Source of the DNA: Prado023 sp963706885
Lineage (GTDB): Bacteria; Actinomycetota; Actinomycetes; S36-B12; CAIYMF01
Length of the DNA stretch: 64,000 nucleotides
Direction of reading: 5' to 3'
Assembly (NCBI GenBank): GCA_963706885.1
Contig: CAVPNX010000007.1
Span: 1-64,000, forward strand
The notes under the pieces were generated by a model. That model made no database searches and was not told where the DNA came from. It saw nothing but the letters and a program-made list of their open reading frames with translations. The first letter of the stretch is position 1, and each line of letters starts with the position of its first letter. Both the position numbers and the translations under genes were made by a program. Positions 1-8,607 of this stretch are shown here, piece by piece.

Positions 1-258
1 TCTCCGTTAACGCCAAGGCGGCTGATAGGCGGCCGTTGTGAGGCGGCCGACGTCGACCGGGCCGGATACCGCGGGCTACGCCAGGTGCAGCGGCGTACCC
101 ACGCCTCGGTGGCGACGCGCGCCGACATGCCGGCGGCTGGCGTAGAGCCCAAGCACGCCGGTCGTGTTCTCAGCGTCGACATCCAGTTCTGCGGTAGGGG
201 CAGGGGATGCGCCGAAGTGATGCGCATCGGGCCTCATAGCATCTGCTATTGTCTTCCC
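1..258. other. Left edge, no gene supported
   Basis: I see no convincing gene here. Open frames on both strands lack a recognisable protein or ribosome binding site. The last bases hold the promoter of the mntA-like gene. Confidence 0.5.
247..252 (+). promoter_or_regulatory. -10 box of leaderless mntA-like gene
   Basis: TATTGT lies exactly 6 nt before the ATG at 259 and no Shine-Dalgarno is present. This fits a leaderless transcript of the TANNNT type common in actinobacteria. Confidence 0.5.
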
Positions 259-729
259 ATGGCAGTGGACTTGGCCGAGGTGGCCCGGCGCAGCGACGAG
301 GCTGTTCGCGACGCCCGCGCCGAGTTGGTGCACGCCGTTCGCGAGGCGGCACGGCAGGGCCTCACCCAGGCTCAGATCGCCGCTCTGATCGGGCGTAGCC
401 AGCCCGAGGTGTCCCGCCTGCTGCGGTTCCACGGCCGCGGTCCACTGGCACTGCGGCTGCGCCAGCATGCCCGCGAGGTCCGTGAACTGATCGACCAGGC
501 CGGGGGCAGCAACGTGCGGGTGTTCGGCTCGGTCGCCACGGGCACCGAGCAGACCGGGTCCGACATCGACTTGCTGTTCGACATGGGTACCCCGATGAGC
601 CTGATGGAGCTCGGCGCGCTGGAACGACGCCTGTCGGAACTGCTCGGCGCCCCCGTCGATCTGATCCCCGCGGCGGCCCTGCGCCCGGACCTGCGCGACC
701 CGGTCCTCGCCGAGGCGGTGACCGTGTGA
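259..729 (+). CDS. mntA: MntA-like nucleotidyltransferase antitoxin with N-terminal HTH
   Basis: A 156-residue protein combining a helix-turn-helix (about residues 32-56, TQAQIAALIGRSQPEVS) with a minimal nucleotidyltransferase domain. The Pol-beta signature is intact: G90-S91 in FGSVATG, then D102 and D104 in SDIDLL, the metal-binding pair. In the MNT/HEPN family this enzyme AMPylates a tyrosine of the partner HEPN RNase and silences it. The HTH suggests that the antitoxin also represses its own promoter (inference). The start at 259 was chosen over upstream in-frame codons because a -10 box lies 6 nt before it and similarity begins there. The stop overlaps the hepT-like GTG start by 4 nt, giving translational coupling. 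Confidence 0.85.
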   Translation: MAVDLAEVARRSDEAVRDARAELVHAVREAARQGLTQAQIAALIGRSQPEVSRLLRFHGRGPLALRLRQHAREVRELIDQAGGSNVRVFGSVATGTEQTGSDIDLLFDMGTPMSLMELGALERRLSELLGAPVDLIPAAALRPDLRDPVLAEAVTV

Positions 730-1085
730 CCCGGACCCCGGAGGAGTCGCTGCGGGAGGCTCGGACCCACTTCGAGTTGATGCGCCAGCATGCCGAGGGC
801 GACCTGGCCGACCAGCTGGTGATCGACGCGGTCTGCATGAGGCTTTCCGCGGGGGTGGAGGCACTGACCCGGCTGGACACACCGACCCGGGATCGGCTGT
901 TCGGCGACGCATGGCCGCTCATGTGGGGGATGCGCAACCGCATCGCACACGGCTACCTGCTCGTCGACACAGACATCGTGCGCCGGACCCTGCAGCACGA
1001 CATCCCACCGATTATGGCCCGCATCGAGTCCGAACTCACGCATGGACCAAGCCGTCTCGATGCTCGCCCAGCAGACGCCGGCTGA
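726..1085 (+). CDS. hepT: HEPN-family toxin RNase (HepT-like)
   Basis: A 119-residue, mostly helical protein of the HepT/DUF86 type. It shows the catalytic HEPN motif as R70-NRIA-H75-G-Y77, the full RX4HXY form in which R and H are the RNase residues and Y is the tyrosine modified by MntA in characterised systems. It is predicted to be a ribonuclease toxin acting on cellular RNA when not AMPylated. The GTG start overlaps the antitoxin stop (GTGA), so the pair is one translationally coupled operon. The C-terminal 15 residues look unstructured. Family assignment is strong. The RNA target and physiological role cannot be read from sequence. Confidence 0.82.
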   Translation: MTRTPEESLREARTHFELMRQHAEGDLADQLVIDAVCMRLSAGVEALTRLDTPTRDRLFGDAWPLMWGMRNRIAHGYLLVDTDIVRRTLQHDIPPIMARIESELTHGPSRLDARPADAG

Positions 1086-1351
1086 AGCGCCCAGGCATCG
1101 TGAGGCCCCCGCACGCCGCACAGCGGCCGGAAACGACGCACGCCCGACAGGCGGCCGACTGGTTCCAGGTGGCGGGTCAGGGTCACGGGGCGAGGAGCCC
1201 GAGGGGCACCACGCCGATCCCGTCGGGTCGCCGGTGGGCCTGCGGGTCGGTGCAATTCGCATGCAGGCGGGCGGGCGATCAGCAGACGAGTTGCGAGGCC
1301 ACCGGGCACGATGCCGCCTGCTCGGCGGATGCCATCGCCCGCGTGGGCAGG
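1086..1351. other. Intergenic gap, nothing recognised
   Basis: This spacer separates the convergent hepT-like gene and the LuxR-type regulator. I see no ORF with coding support, no RNA gene and no clear terminator hairpin. Confidence 0.4.
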
Positions 1352-3607
1352 TCACCGCTCGGGCGACCCGCCGGCCAGGATCCCCAAGGCTGTTGCGCGC
1401 GCCACGGCCTCGACCCTCGAGTGCACGCCCAGCTTGCGGTACACCGCGCGACGGTGCGTTCGGACGGTGTTCTCAGAGACATAGAGGCGCGCGCCCATCT
1501 CCCGGATCGAGAGGTCCTCGGTCATCAGGCGCAGGACGGTCAGCTCCGCATCGCTGAGCGCGACGACCACCGCGCCGTCTGTCGCGCGCTCCCGCGCCGA
1601 GGAGATCTCCTGCTCGACCTCCGCCAGGAGCCCGGGCAGGATGCCGGCGTCGGGGAGTTCATCCAGGGTGTCACGGGCCCGGTCGGACAGCTGGGTGGCC
1701 TCGTCAAGCCGCCACCGCTGCGCATCCGCCCTGGCAAGCAGCAGCAGGCTCCACGTGTGATGGATGGTGGGGACCTCATCGCGGAGCAGCCGCTCTGCGG
1801 CTGCCAGCCGTCGGTGGGCTTCAGCGGCGTGGCCCTGCGCGAGCAACAGCGCCCCGGATGCGAGCTCGACGTTCCCTCCGAGCCAGCTCCGGCCCGCGCT
1901 GATCTGCCCGACCAGGTCCTTGGTCTCGCCGAGGTGCCCCTGCGCTGCCCCGAGTCGGCCCAGTGCCACCTCGACGAGTGTGAGGGTCACCAATGCGTGG
2001 ACGTGTGCGGGCACCTGGCGCGTCAGGTCCCCTGCCCCGCGAACCTGCAGTGCAGCATCGTGGGCCCCGTCCAGATCGCCACCGAGGAGCATGGCGCGCC
2101 CGTATCCGGCGAGGGCCCCAAGCGCGAGCGGGTCCATCCCGTCCCGGGCCAGTTCGACTGCGCGGTACCCGAGCTCCACCCCGTTCGCCACCCCTTGGTC
2201 GAGTCCGAGCACGCGGGCGACCTTGACCATGACGGCGACGTATCCATCCGCCGGGACCTGACCAGCGGCGATCGTCTCGTCCAACAGGTGCAGGTAGCGC
2301 CGCCGCTCCAAGGCACCGAATCCCTCGATCAGTGAACCGATTGCCGCTGCCCCGGCCACTTCGGGGAACGCCATGAGCACGTCGTCGGGCAGGGTCCGGG
2401 CCCAGCGGAGGAACGTGCGCCATGCTCCTGTGCGGATCAGGGCGAGGTGATGCTCCGCGAGCAACTCGGCGACCAGTGCGTGCTCACCAGCTGCGGAGGC
2501 GTGCTGCAGCGCCTCGAGCGGCTGGTGTGGTGCCAGCCACCGGGCAGCCCGGAGATGGATCTCCTGCGCGGCGCCGGGCTCTGCGGCATCCAGTTCCAAG
2601 AGGGCGTACTCGCCGAACAGGGGGTGGATCCGGAACAGGTCACCGCCTTCCAGACGGGACACGAAGTGCCCCTCGCGGACCAAGCCGACGATCACCTCCC
2701 TCGAGCCGGTGCGCTGCAGTGCGGCATCGCACAGGGCGGGCGTGAAGTCACCGAGAACGGCGACCCCCCGGAGGAAGGCGGATTGCTCTTCATCGAGCCC
2801 GGCCAGGACCTCGGCGCTCAGGTAGTCGGCGACGAAACGCTGCTCCGCGCCGAACCGCGACACGGCACTGGCCGGGTCATCGACGCCGCGCAGCCAGATC
2901 CCGCTGAGCACCAGCATGGCGGGCCAGCCCTGTGTGCGTTCCACCAGCGCGGCAACCTGGTCGGAGGGCAGGTCCAGGCCGAAGCGACCGACGAGCAGAT
3001 CCCGTGCCTCGGTCACGGTGAATGCGAGGTCCCGGGCGCGCAGCTCGGTGACCTGTTGGCCCGCACGCCACCGTGCCAGTGACAGGGACGGATCCATCCG
3101 GGTGCCCATCACCAGGCGGAGGTTCTCCGGCATGTGTCGCATGGCCCGATCGATCGTCGCCAGGGAGTCGGGATTGGTCAGCGTGTGCAGATCGTCGAGG
3201 ACCAGGATCGCCGGCTTCCGGGACCGCCCCAGGATGGTCATGAGCTCGTCCACGGCGTGCCCGATCGGGGCGCCCTGGATCTCGAGGCGCTGCAGCACGG
3301 GGCGAGCCAGGCCCGGCCGGATCCGCTCCGCCGCCGTCGCGATGTAGGTCCACAGGCGCACCGGGTCGTCATCGTCGGCGTCGAGTGTGACCCACATGAG
3401 GCCGGCATCCTGTGTCGCGCACCAGGAACGGATCGCGGTCGACTTCCCGTAACCCGCCGGTGCGTCGAACACCTTCACGCGGGTGTCTGCCCCGTCCTGG
3501 AGGATCTGGGTGATCCGTCGGCGATCGATCATGTCCCGGCGAATGCTCGGGGGCGAGATCTTCGCCTCGACGAATGGCGCACCGATGTCCGCGCTGAACT
3601 CGGACAA
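1352..3607 (-). CDS. MalT/LuxR-family ATP-dependent transcriptional regulator
   Basis: A protein of about 751 residues with the layout of large STAND regulators: an N-terminal NTPase with Walker A GYGKST (residues 52-57), a Walker B-like ILVLDDLH near residue 140, a long helical TPR-like middle, and a C-terminal LuxR/GerE HTH (LSDAELTVLRL to RKLGVHSRVEAV). The TTG at 3607 is preferred because AGGAGGG lies 4 nt upstream, whereas the further upstream in-frame start has none. Such proteins usually activate transcription after binding a small inducer and ATP. It faces away from the antiporter gene, with a TCACCCGGGTGA palindrome in the shared intergenic region, so it is a candidate binder of that site (inference). 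The inducer is unknown. Confidence 0.85.
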   Translation of the reverse strand: MSEFSADIGAPFVEAKISPPSIRRDMIDRRRITQILQDGADTRVKVFDAPAGYGKSTAIRSWCATQDAGLMWVTLDADDDDPVRLWTYIATAAERIRPGLARPVLQRLEIQGAPIGHAVDELMTILGRSRKPAILVLDDLHTLTNPDSLATIDRAMRHMPENLRLVMGTRMDPSLSLARWRAGQQVTELRARDLAFTVTEARDLLVGRFGLDLPSDQVAALVERTQGWPAMLVLSGIWLRGVDDPASAVSRFGAEQRFVADYLSAEVLAGLDEEQSAFLRGVAVLGDFTPALCDAALQRTGSREVIVGLVREGHFVSRLEGGDLFRIHPLFGEYALLELDAAEPGAAQEIHLRAARWLAPHQPLEALQHASAAGEHALVAELLAEHHLALIRTGAWRTFLRWARTLPDDVLMAFPEVAGAAAIGSLIEGFGALERRRYLHLLDETIAAGQVPADGYVAVMVKVARVLGLDQGVANGVELGYRAVELARDGMDPLALGALAGYGRAMLLGGDLDGAHDAALQVRGAGDLTRQVPAHVHALVTLTLVEVALGRLGAAQGHLGETKDLVGQISAGRSWLGGNVELASGALLLAQGHAAEAHRRLAAAERLLRDEVPTIHHTWSLLLLARADAQRWRLDEATQLSDRARDTLDELPDAGILPGLLAEVEQEISSARERATDGAVVVALSDAELTVLRLMTEDLSIREMGARLYVSENTVRTHRRAVYRKLGVHSRVEAVARATALGILAGGSPER

Positions 3608-3921
3608 GGGCCCTCCTGAGCACCGGGGTGGGTCTCTGCTGTGCGTGCAGGATGCTACCAACTCCGGTCGATCCGCGTGGTCTGCCCAGTCGGACCCGCT
3701 GTGCTGCAGGTTGGCAGCCTGGGTGGGCCGTCGCGTGCCTGCCGTATCGGGTGATCGACCCCGGACACCGGATTCACCCGGGTGATACGTGTGCTCCGGA
3801 CGGGGATCGGGCGATCCGCGTGCGAGGCTCAGTTCCGGAGTCCAGTCCGCAGACCGGTCGGCCCGATCAGCGGAGCGGGGTGTGCCCAGATGCGCCCGGA
3901 GCGCAGTACCTGGAGGTTGCC
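3608..3921. promoter_or_regulatory. Divergent intergenic region, LuxR regulator / nhaP
   Basis: This region of 314 nt carries the regulator's Shine-Dalgarno (CCCTCCT on the top strand, 3611-3617), a TCACCCGGGTGA palindrome (3774-3785), a weak -10-like GAGGCT (3824-3829) placed for the antiporter gene, and the antiporter's GGAGG (3912-3916). No ORF in it is convincing. Confidence 0.5.
3774..3785. promoter_or_regulatory. Palindromic operator, site 1 (nhaP-sulP)
   Basis: Perfect 12-bp palindrome TCACCCGGGTGA. Its centre (3779.5) lies 56.5 bp upstream of the start predicted from the -10-like GAGGCT at 3824-3829. No matching -10 was found at the same distance toward the LuxR regulator, so the site probably serves the antiporter operon. 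Confidence 0.65.
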
Positions 3922-5211
3922 GTGGGCGGATTGATCCTGTTGCTGGTGGCGGCGGGCTATGGGGCGTTCTCGCGGCTGCTGGATCGGGTGTGGATCAGCG
4001 CGCCCATGGTGTTCGTGGCTGCGGGCCTGCTGATCGGGCCGGAAGGTGCGGACCTGCTGCACGTCGAAGGGGGCAGCGAGACCGTCCTGACCTTCACCGA
4101 GCTGACGCTGGCAACCCTGCTCTTCGCCGATGCGACGACCGTCCCGCTGCGTCGACTGAAGTCGGATGCCGGAGTGCCCGGACGCCTGCTGAGCGTCGGG
4201 CTGCTCCTGACCCTTCTGCTCGGCGCGGTCGTGGCCATGCTCGTGGTGCCGGGCCTGACCTGGGCCGAGGCCGCCCTCATCGCCGCGGTGCTCGCCCCGA
4301 CGGACGCGGCCCTCGGCATGGCCGTCGTGACCGACAAGGCGGTGCCGGTGCGCATCCGCCGGGCGCTGAACATCGAGAGTGGACTCAACGATGGCATCGC
4401 CACGCCCTTCGTCACGGTGTTCCTGGCGGTCGTGATCGGCGAGGTCGCCGACGAGGGCGGGTCACCCGTGCTCGATGCCCTGGTGCAGATCGGTATCGCG
4501 ATCGTGGTTGCGATCGTGATCGGCGCGGTGGGGGGTCGGCTGCTCGTGTGGTCGACGCAACGCGGGTGGTCCTCGCACACCACCCGGCAGCTGTTCGTGC
4601 TGTCGCTGGCCTTCGTCGCCTATGAGGGAGCGGTGCACCTGGGTGGCAACGGGTTCGTGAGCGCCTTCGTGGCGGGGCTCGTCTTCGGGGCGGTGGACGA
4701 GGGGAACAAGAAGGCCATCACGTTCACCGAGGACGTGGGGATGTTCGCCTCGCTGCTGGTGTGGACCGTGTTCGGCGCCTTCTTCGTCGGGCCGGTGCTC
4801 GCCGGGGGCTTCGCCTGGTCATCGGTGGTGTACGCCGTGCTCAGCCTGACGCTGATCCGGATGGCACCGGTGGCCGTTGCGCTGCTCGGCGCGGGCTTCC
4901 GGCCGCTTACGGTGGGCTTCATGGGCTGGTTCGGTCCGCGCGGACTCGCCTCGGTGGTGTTCTCCCTGATCGCCGTCGAGGACCTGACCGGGAGCGCGGT
5001 CGACGTGCCGTTGCTCGAGGTGGCCACCTGGACGATCCTCCTGTCGGTCCTGCTGCACGGGCTCACCGCCCGCCCGCTGGCCGCGGCCTACGGAGCCAGG
5101 ATCACCGCGGGTCCGGACGACCAACCGGAACTCGTCGATGTGCCCGAGCCCCACGTGCGACGTCATCTGCAACGGGCAAGTACAGGAGGACAGGACGGAC
5201 ATGGACGCTGA
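3922..5211 (+). CDS. Cation/proton antiporter, CPA1 (NhaP-like) family
   Basis: A 429-residue integral membrane protein with about 12 hydrophobic segments. It has CPA1 hallmarks: APTDAALG around residues 124-131 and the ND-type ion-binding motif in IESGLNDGIATPF around residues 151-162. It is predicted to exchange Na+ (or K+) for H+ across the cytoplasmic membrane for pH and salt homeostasis. The GTG at 3922 has GGAGG 5 nt upstream and opens directly into the first membrane helix. The frame continues upstream without membrane-protein character, so the shorter start is preferred. Its 3' end overlaps the following sulP gene by 11 nt, implying one operon. A TCACCCGGGTGA operator precedes it. Confidence 0.85.
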   Translation: MGGLILLLVAAGYGAFSRLLDRVWISAPMVFVAAGLLIGPEGADLLHVEGGSETVLTFTELTLATLLFADATTVPLRRLKSDAGVPGRLLSVGLLLTLLLGAVVAMLVVPGLTWAEAALIAAVLAPTDAALGMAVVTDKAVPVRIRRALNIESGLNDGIATPFVTVFLAVVIGEVADEGGSPVLDALVQIGIAIVVAIVIGAVGGRLLVWSTQRGWSSHTTRQLFVLSLAFVAYEGAVHLGGNGFVSAFVAGLVFGAVDEGNKKAITFTEDVGMFASLLVWTVFGAFFVGPVLAGGFAWSSVVYAVLSLTLIRMAPVAVALLGAGFRPLTVGFMGWFGPRGLASVVFSLIAVEDLTGSAVDVPLLEVATWTILLSVLLHGLTARPLAAAYGARITAGPDDQPELVDVPEPHVRRHLQRASTGGQDGHGR

Positions 5212-6937
5212 TGTGAGCACCGGCCAGGGATCCCTGCAGAAGTGGGTCCCCGGCATCGCCGTGATGCGCGGCTACAAGAGCTCGTGGCTCCGCTTCGACA
5301 TCATCGCCGGCGTCGTACTCGCCGCGATCCTCGTGCCGCAGGGGATGGCGTACGCCGAGCTCGCCGGGCTACCGCCCGTCAACGGGCTGTACACGACGAT
5401 CGCGGTCCTCGTCGGGTACGCGCTGCTCGGTCCCTCCCGGATCCTCGTGCTGGGGCCCGACGCGTCCGTGGCGCCCATGATCGCGGTGGCCATCACGCCG
5501 CTGCTCGTCACGGACGATCCGGCCGAGGCGGTCGCGCTCGCAGGCATGCTGGCCCTGATGGTCGGCGCCATCCAGGTCGGACTCGGGCTGGGGAAGCTCG
5601 GGTTCGTCGCCGACCTGTTGTCCAAGGAGGTGCAGGTCGGCTACATGAACGGCCTGGCAGTCACCATCATCGTCGGCCAGCTGCCGAAGCTGTTCGGGTT
5701 CTCGACCGACGCGGACGGGTTCTTCGAGGAGATCAGGGCGTTCCTCGAGGGGCTGGACCAGACCAACACCACGGCGCTGGCGATCGGCCTGGCCACCCTG
5801 GCCGTTCTGCTCCTGCTCCCCCGTGTCACCAAGAAGGTCCCCGCAGTGCTGGTCGCGGTCCTGGGTGCCACCGTGGTGACCGGCGTCCTGGACCTGGCGG
5901 CCAAGGGCGTGGATGTGGTTGGGCCCCTGCCCCAGGGGTTGCCGAGCCTGACATTCCCGTCGGTTCCGCTCGAGTCCCTGGGACCGCTCCTGGCCGCGTC
6001 CTTCGGCATCGTGCTCGTCTCCCTGACCGACCAGATCGCCACCTCGGCGAGCTTCGCCGCGCGGCGGGGGGAGAACGTCGACGCCAACCAGGAGATGGTC
6101 GGGATGGGTGGCTCCAACATCGTCGCGGGCATGTTCCAGGGCTTCGCGGTGTCGGCCAGTGGTTCGCGGACCGCCGTCGCCGAGCAGTCGGGGGCGAAGT
6201 CCCAGGCCACTGGCCTGGTCGGCGCGGGGGTCGTGGCGCTCATGCTTCTGCTGTTCCCCACACTCCTGCAGAACCTCCCCCAGCCCGCGCTGGCCGCAGT
6301 CGTGATCGTGGCCGCCCTCTCCCTGCTCGACGTCGCGATCCTCGGCACGTACTACCGGATGCGGAAGTCCGCCTTCGTGATCGCGACGATCACCTCCCTG
6401 GGCGTGATCCTGTTCGGCGTCCTCGAGGGCATCCTGATCGCCGTCGTCCTGTCGATCCTGCTGTTCTTCAAGAAGAGCTGGTGGCCTGAGGGTGAAGTGC
6501 TGGGCGAGGTGGAGGACCTCGGAGGTTGGCACAGCACGTCGCGCTACCCCGATGCCGAGCAGATGGACGACGTGGTCGTCTACCGGTGGGATGCCCCACT
6601 GTTCTTCGCCAACGCCGGCATCTTCCGCCAGGAGGTGCTCACGCTCGTCAACAGCCGGCAGCCGCGCTGGGTCGTCCTGCAGTGCGAGGCCATCACCGAC
6701 ATCGACGTCACCGCCGCGGACATGCTCGAGCAGATGGACACCCAGCTGAACGTGCGCGGCATCAACATCGTCTTCGCCGAGATGCACGGCAACGTGCAGG
6801 ACACACTCGAGCGGTACGGCCTGTTCGCAACGCTCGACCGGGAGCACGTCTACTCGTCGATGGACCTTGCCATCAGTGGGATCAAGGCGGAGGCCCGCTC
6901 CGGCGGAAGCGATCCGTCCGGCCCGGTCCCCACCTGA
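5201..6937 (+). CDS. SulP-family anion transporter with STAS domain
   Basis: A 578-residue SulP permease. The N-terminal signature is clear (WLRFDIIAGVVLAAILVPQG, then MAYAELAGLPP). About 10-14 membrane segments run to around residue 430, followed by a C-terminal STAS domain with IDVTAADMLEQMD near its phospho-acceptor region. SulP proteins move sulfate, bicarbonate or dicarboxylates. Substrate cannot be read here, but co-translation with a Na+/H+ antiporter suggests bicarbonate or pH-linked transport (inference). Start ATG 5201 has AGGAGGA 10 nt upstream and lies inside the end of the antiporter gene. A second SulP gene lies at 16.8 kb. Confidence 0.85.
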   Translation: MDADVSTGQGSLQKWVPGIAVMRGYKSSWLRFDIIAGVVLAAILVPQGMAYAELAGLPPVNGLYTTIAVLVGYALLGPSRILVLGPDASVAPMIAVAITPLLVTDDPAEAVALAGMLALMVGAIQVGLGLGKLGFVADLLSKEVQVGYMNGLAVTIIVGQLPKLFGFSTDADGFFEEIRAFLEGLDQTNTTALAIGLATLAVLLLLPRVTKKVPAVLVAVLGATVVTGVLDLAAKGVDVVGPLPQGLPSLTFPSVPLESLGPLLAASFGIVLVSLTDQIATSASFAARRGENVDANQEMVGMGGSNIVAGMFQGFAVSASGSRTAVAEQSGAKSQATGLVGAGVVALMLLLFPTLLQNLPQPALAAVVIVAALSLLDVAILGTYYRMRKSAFVIATITSLGVILFGVLEGILIAVVLSILLFFKKSWWPEGEVLGEVEDLGGWHSTSRYPDAEQMDDVVVYRWDAPLFFANAGIFRQEVLTLVNSRQPRWVVLQCEAITDIDVTAADMLEQMDTQLNVRGINIVFAEMHGNVQDTLERYGLFATLDREHVYSSMDLAISGIKAEARSGGSDPSGPVPT

Positions 6938-6967
6938 GCCGGGACCCCGAAGCCGGCCCGGACCCGA

Positions 6968-6985
6968 CGGCCCGCGCCCGGGCCG
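6968..6985. terminator. Possible hairpin between convergent genes
   Basis: CGGCCC and GGGCCG arms with a 6-nt loop lie between the ends of sulP and the DUF2252 gene. The stem is short and has no T-run, so this is a weak call. Confidence 0.25.
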
Positions 6986-7006
6986 CCGCCTCACCGGTGC
7001 CGGGCG

Positions 7007-8422
7007 TCAGACCCCCGCGGTCGCCTCGGCCCGTCCGGAGGCCACGGCCTGCGCGAACGCGGCATGGTCACGCTCGTTCTGGTCGGCGTAGGACTCCGCG
7101 AAGTCCGCGATCGCCTCGTCGAACTTGGTCGAGTCGCCCAGGTAGGCCGCGATGGCCACCCGGTCCCCGGAGCGGGCGTGCGCGCGCGCCAAGGTCCAGG
7201 CGCACAGCCCGGCATAGTTCGCCATGCCCTTGGGGACCATCAGCTCGATCGGGAACGAGAGCTTCCAGTCCCGCAGCTGCCGCAGGTAGAAGTCGTGGTC
7301 GACGCCGTAGTTGTCGGTCATCCGGTTCCAGCCCAGGAAGATGTCGCTGGAGGCCTGCATCAGGAACTGGCCGGCCACCACGCGCTCCCCGTGGTTGGCG
7401 TACTCGCTGGCCCCGCAGTAGTCCGCCAGGACCGAGGCCTGGGCCTCCTTGGCCTGCAGGAACAGCGGCTCGATGCCGTCGCCAGCCTCCAGGAGCAGCG
7501 CGTAGGCTCGCGTGCCCACGCTGCCCACCCCGACCACCTTGCGCGCCATGTCCTTGAGCTGGAACTGCTCAAGGAGGTGCCTGCGATCGGACTGCAGGGT
7601 CTGGCGGTACCGGCGCAGCACCAGACGAAGGCGGTCCTGCAGGACCGCGGCGTCGACTTCGGAGAACAGCTCACTGAGTGGGACGATCAGCGGCGGGCTG
7701 TTGATGAACCGCCGTTGGCCGTCGACGACCTCGGTCAGCTTGCCCAGGGCCTGCATGCTGTCGCGCGAGTGCGCCTTGGCCATCAGCTTCTCCGCCGCCT
7801 GCGCCCCTCCCTTGGGCATCTTGTCCCTGAGGTCGCGCAGTGCGTCCTCGACCTCGAGGCGCGCGTACCACACCCCCATCATGGACTGCCCCGCGAAGTC
7901 GGCCATCGCCGTGCGGTAGGCCGCCACCGCGGCCAGGGCCACGCGACGGCTCTCCTTGGCGGTGTACCCGTTGTCCCGCCCGGCAACGATCAGGCTGGCG
8001 GCCAGTCGCTTCACGTCCCACTCGAATGGTCCGGGGAGGGTCTCGTCGAAGTCGTTGAGGTCGAAGACGAGCGCGCGATCCGGGGAGGCGAACGCGCCGA
8101 AGTTGGCCAGGTGCGCATCCCCACACAGCTGCACCCGCAACCCCGACGACGTGGTGGTCGAGAGATCCGCGGCCATCGGCAGTGCCGCACCGCGGTAGAA
8201 GGTGAAGGGTGAGACGAGCATCCGTCCGTGGCGCACCGGCACCAGGTCGGGTACCCGCGAATCGGCCTGGCCCAGCAGCAGGCCGACCGGGTCCCGCGAC
8301 TCGGATGGCTCGAACCGACGCTGATCGACGAGGGCAGCCTGCTTCCGGGCTGCCTTCCCCGCCGCCACCCGCTCCGATCGGGTCAGGTGCACGACCTCCG
8401 TCGGTGGATTGTCATCGTTCAT
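7007..8422 (-). CDS. DUF2252 family protein
   Basis: A 471-residue cytosolic protein with DUF2252 landmarks: GDAHLANFG, then FDLNDFDETLPGPFEWDVKRLA, then a long helical C-terminal half. The GDAHxxNFG and DFD elements resemble the catalytic loop and metal-binding region of kinase/phosphotransferase folds, so a small-molecule phosphotransferase activity is possible but unproven. Start ATG 8422 was chosen because GGGAG lies 7 nt upstream. Two upstream in-frame ATG/GTG codons lack such a site. The TCACCCGGGTGA palindrome at 8522-8533 and a good -10 (TACGGT, 8483 to 8478 on the minus strand) stand upstream, predicting a 5' leader of about 50 nt. Confidence 0.8.
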   Translation of the reverse strand: MNDDNPPTEVVHLTRSERVAAGKAARKQAALVDQRRFEPSESRDPVGLLLGQADSRVPDLVPVRHGRMLVSPFTFYRGAALPMAADLSTTTSSGLRVQLCGDAHLANFGAFASPDRALVFDLNDFDETLPGPFEWDVKRLAASLIVAGRDNGYTAKESRRVALAAVAAYRTAMADFAGQSMMGVWYARLEVEDALRDLRDKMPKGGAQAAEKLMAKAHSRDSMQALGKLTEVVDGQRRFINSPPLIVPLSELFSEVDAAVLQDRLRLVLRRYRQTLQSDRRHLLEQFQLKDMARKVVGVGSVGTRAYALLLEAGDGIEPLFLQAKEAQASVLADYCGASEYANHGERVVAGQFLMQASSDIFLGWNRMTDNYGVDHDFYLRQLRDWKLSFPIELMVPKGMANYAGLCAWTLARAHARSGDRVAIAAYLGDSTKFDEAIADFAESYADQNERDHAAFAQAVASGRAEATAGV

Positions 8423-8477
8423 GGCCGAGCTCCCGTCACGATTCATCTGGAGGTCACCGATCGCCACCCCACGCTTC

Positions 8478-8483
8478 ACCGTA
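8478..8483 (-). promoter_or_regulatory. -10 box of DUF2252 gene
   Basis: Minus-strand TACGGT. A start 7 nt downstream would be 8471, exactly 56.5 bp from the centre of the palindrome at 8522-8533, matching the geometry at the other operator sites. Confidence 0.5.
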
Positions 8484-8521
8484 ACCGGCTGTTGGCCGCT
8501 GAAGGGGGTGGGGCGCCACAC

Positions 8522-8533
8522 TCACCCGGGTGA
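8522..8533. promoter_or_regulatory. Palindromic operator, site 2 (DUF2252)
   Basis: Perfect TCACCCGGGTGA located 100 nt upstream of the DUF2252 start codon, in the gap after the upstream membrane-protein gene. No plus-strand gene starts nearby, so DUF2252 is the only plausible target. Confidence 0.65.
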
Positions 8534-8607
8534 GCGCTCGTCAGATGGAATGCAGGCGGCCCGAATCGGATGACCGACGGACGGGGCCGTCGGCGAACGG
8601 TGGACCG

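Noticed and set aside
76..912. Long minus-strand open frame over the TA locus
   Set aside because: It is opposite the MntA/HepT genes, has no recognisable domain and no ribosome binding site. G+C-rich DNA produces many such shadows.
3608..3785. Palindrome site 1 controlling the LuxR regulator itself
   Set aside because: At the offset used by the other promoters no -10-like hexamer (A at position 2 and T at position 6) exists toward the regulator.
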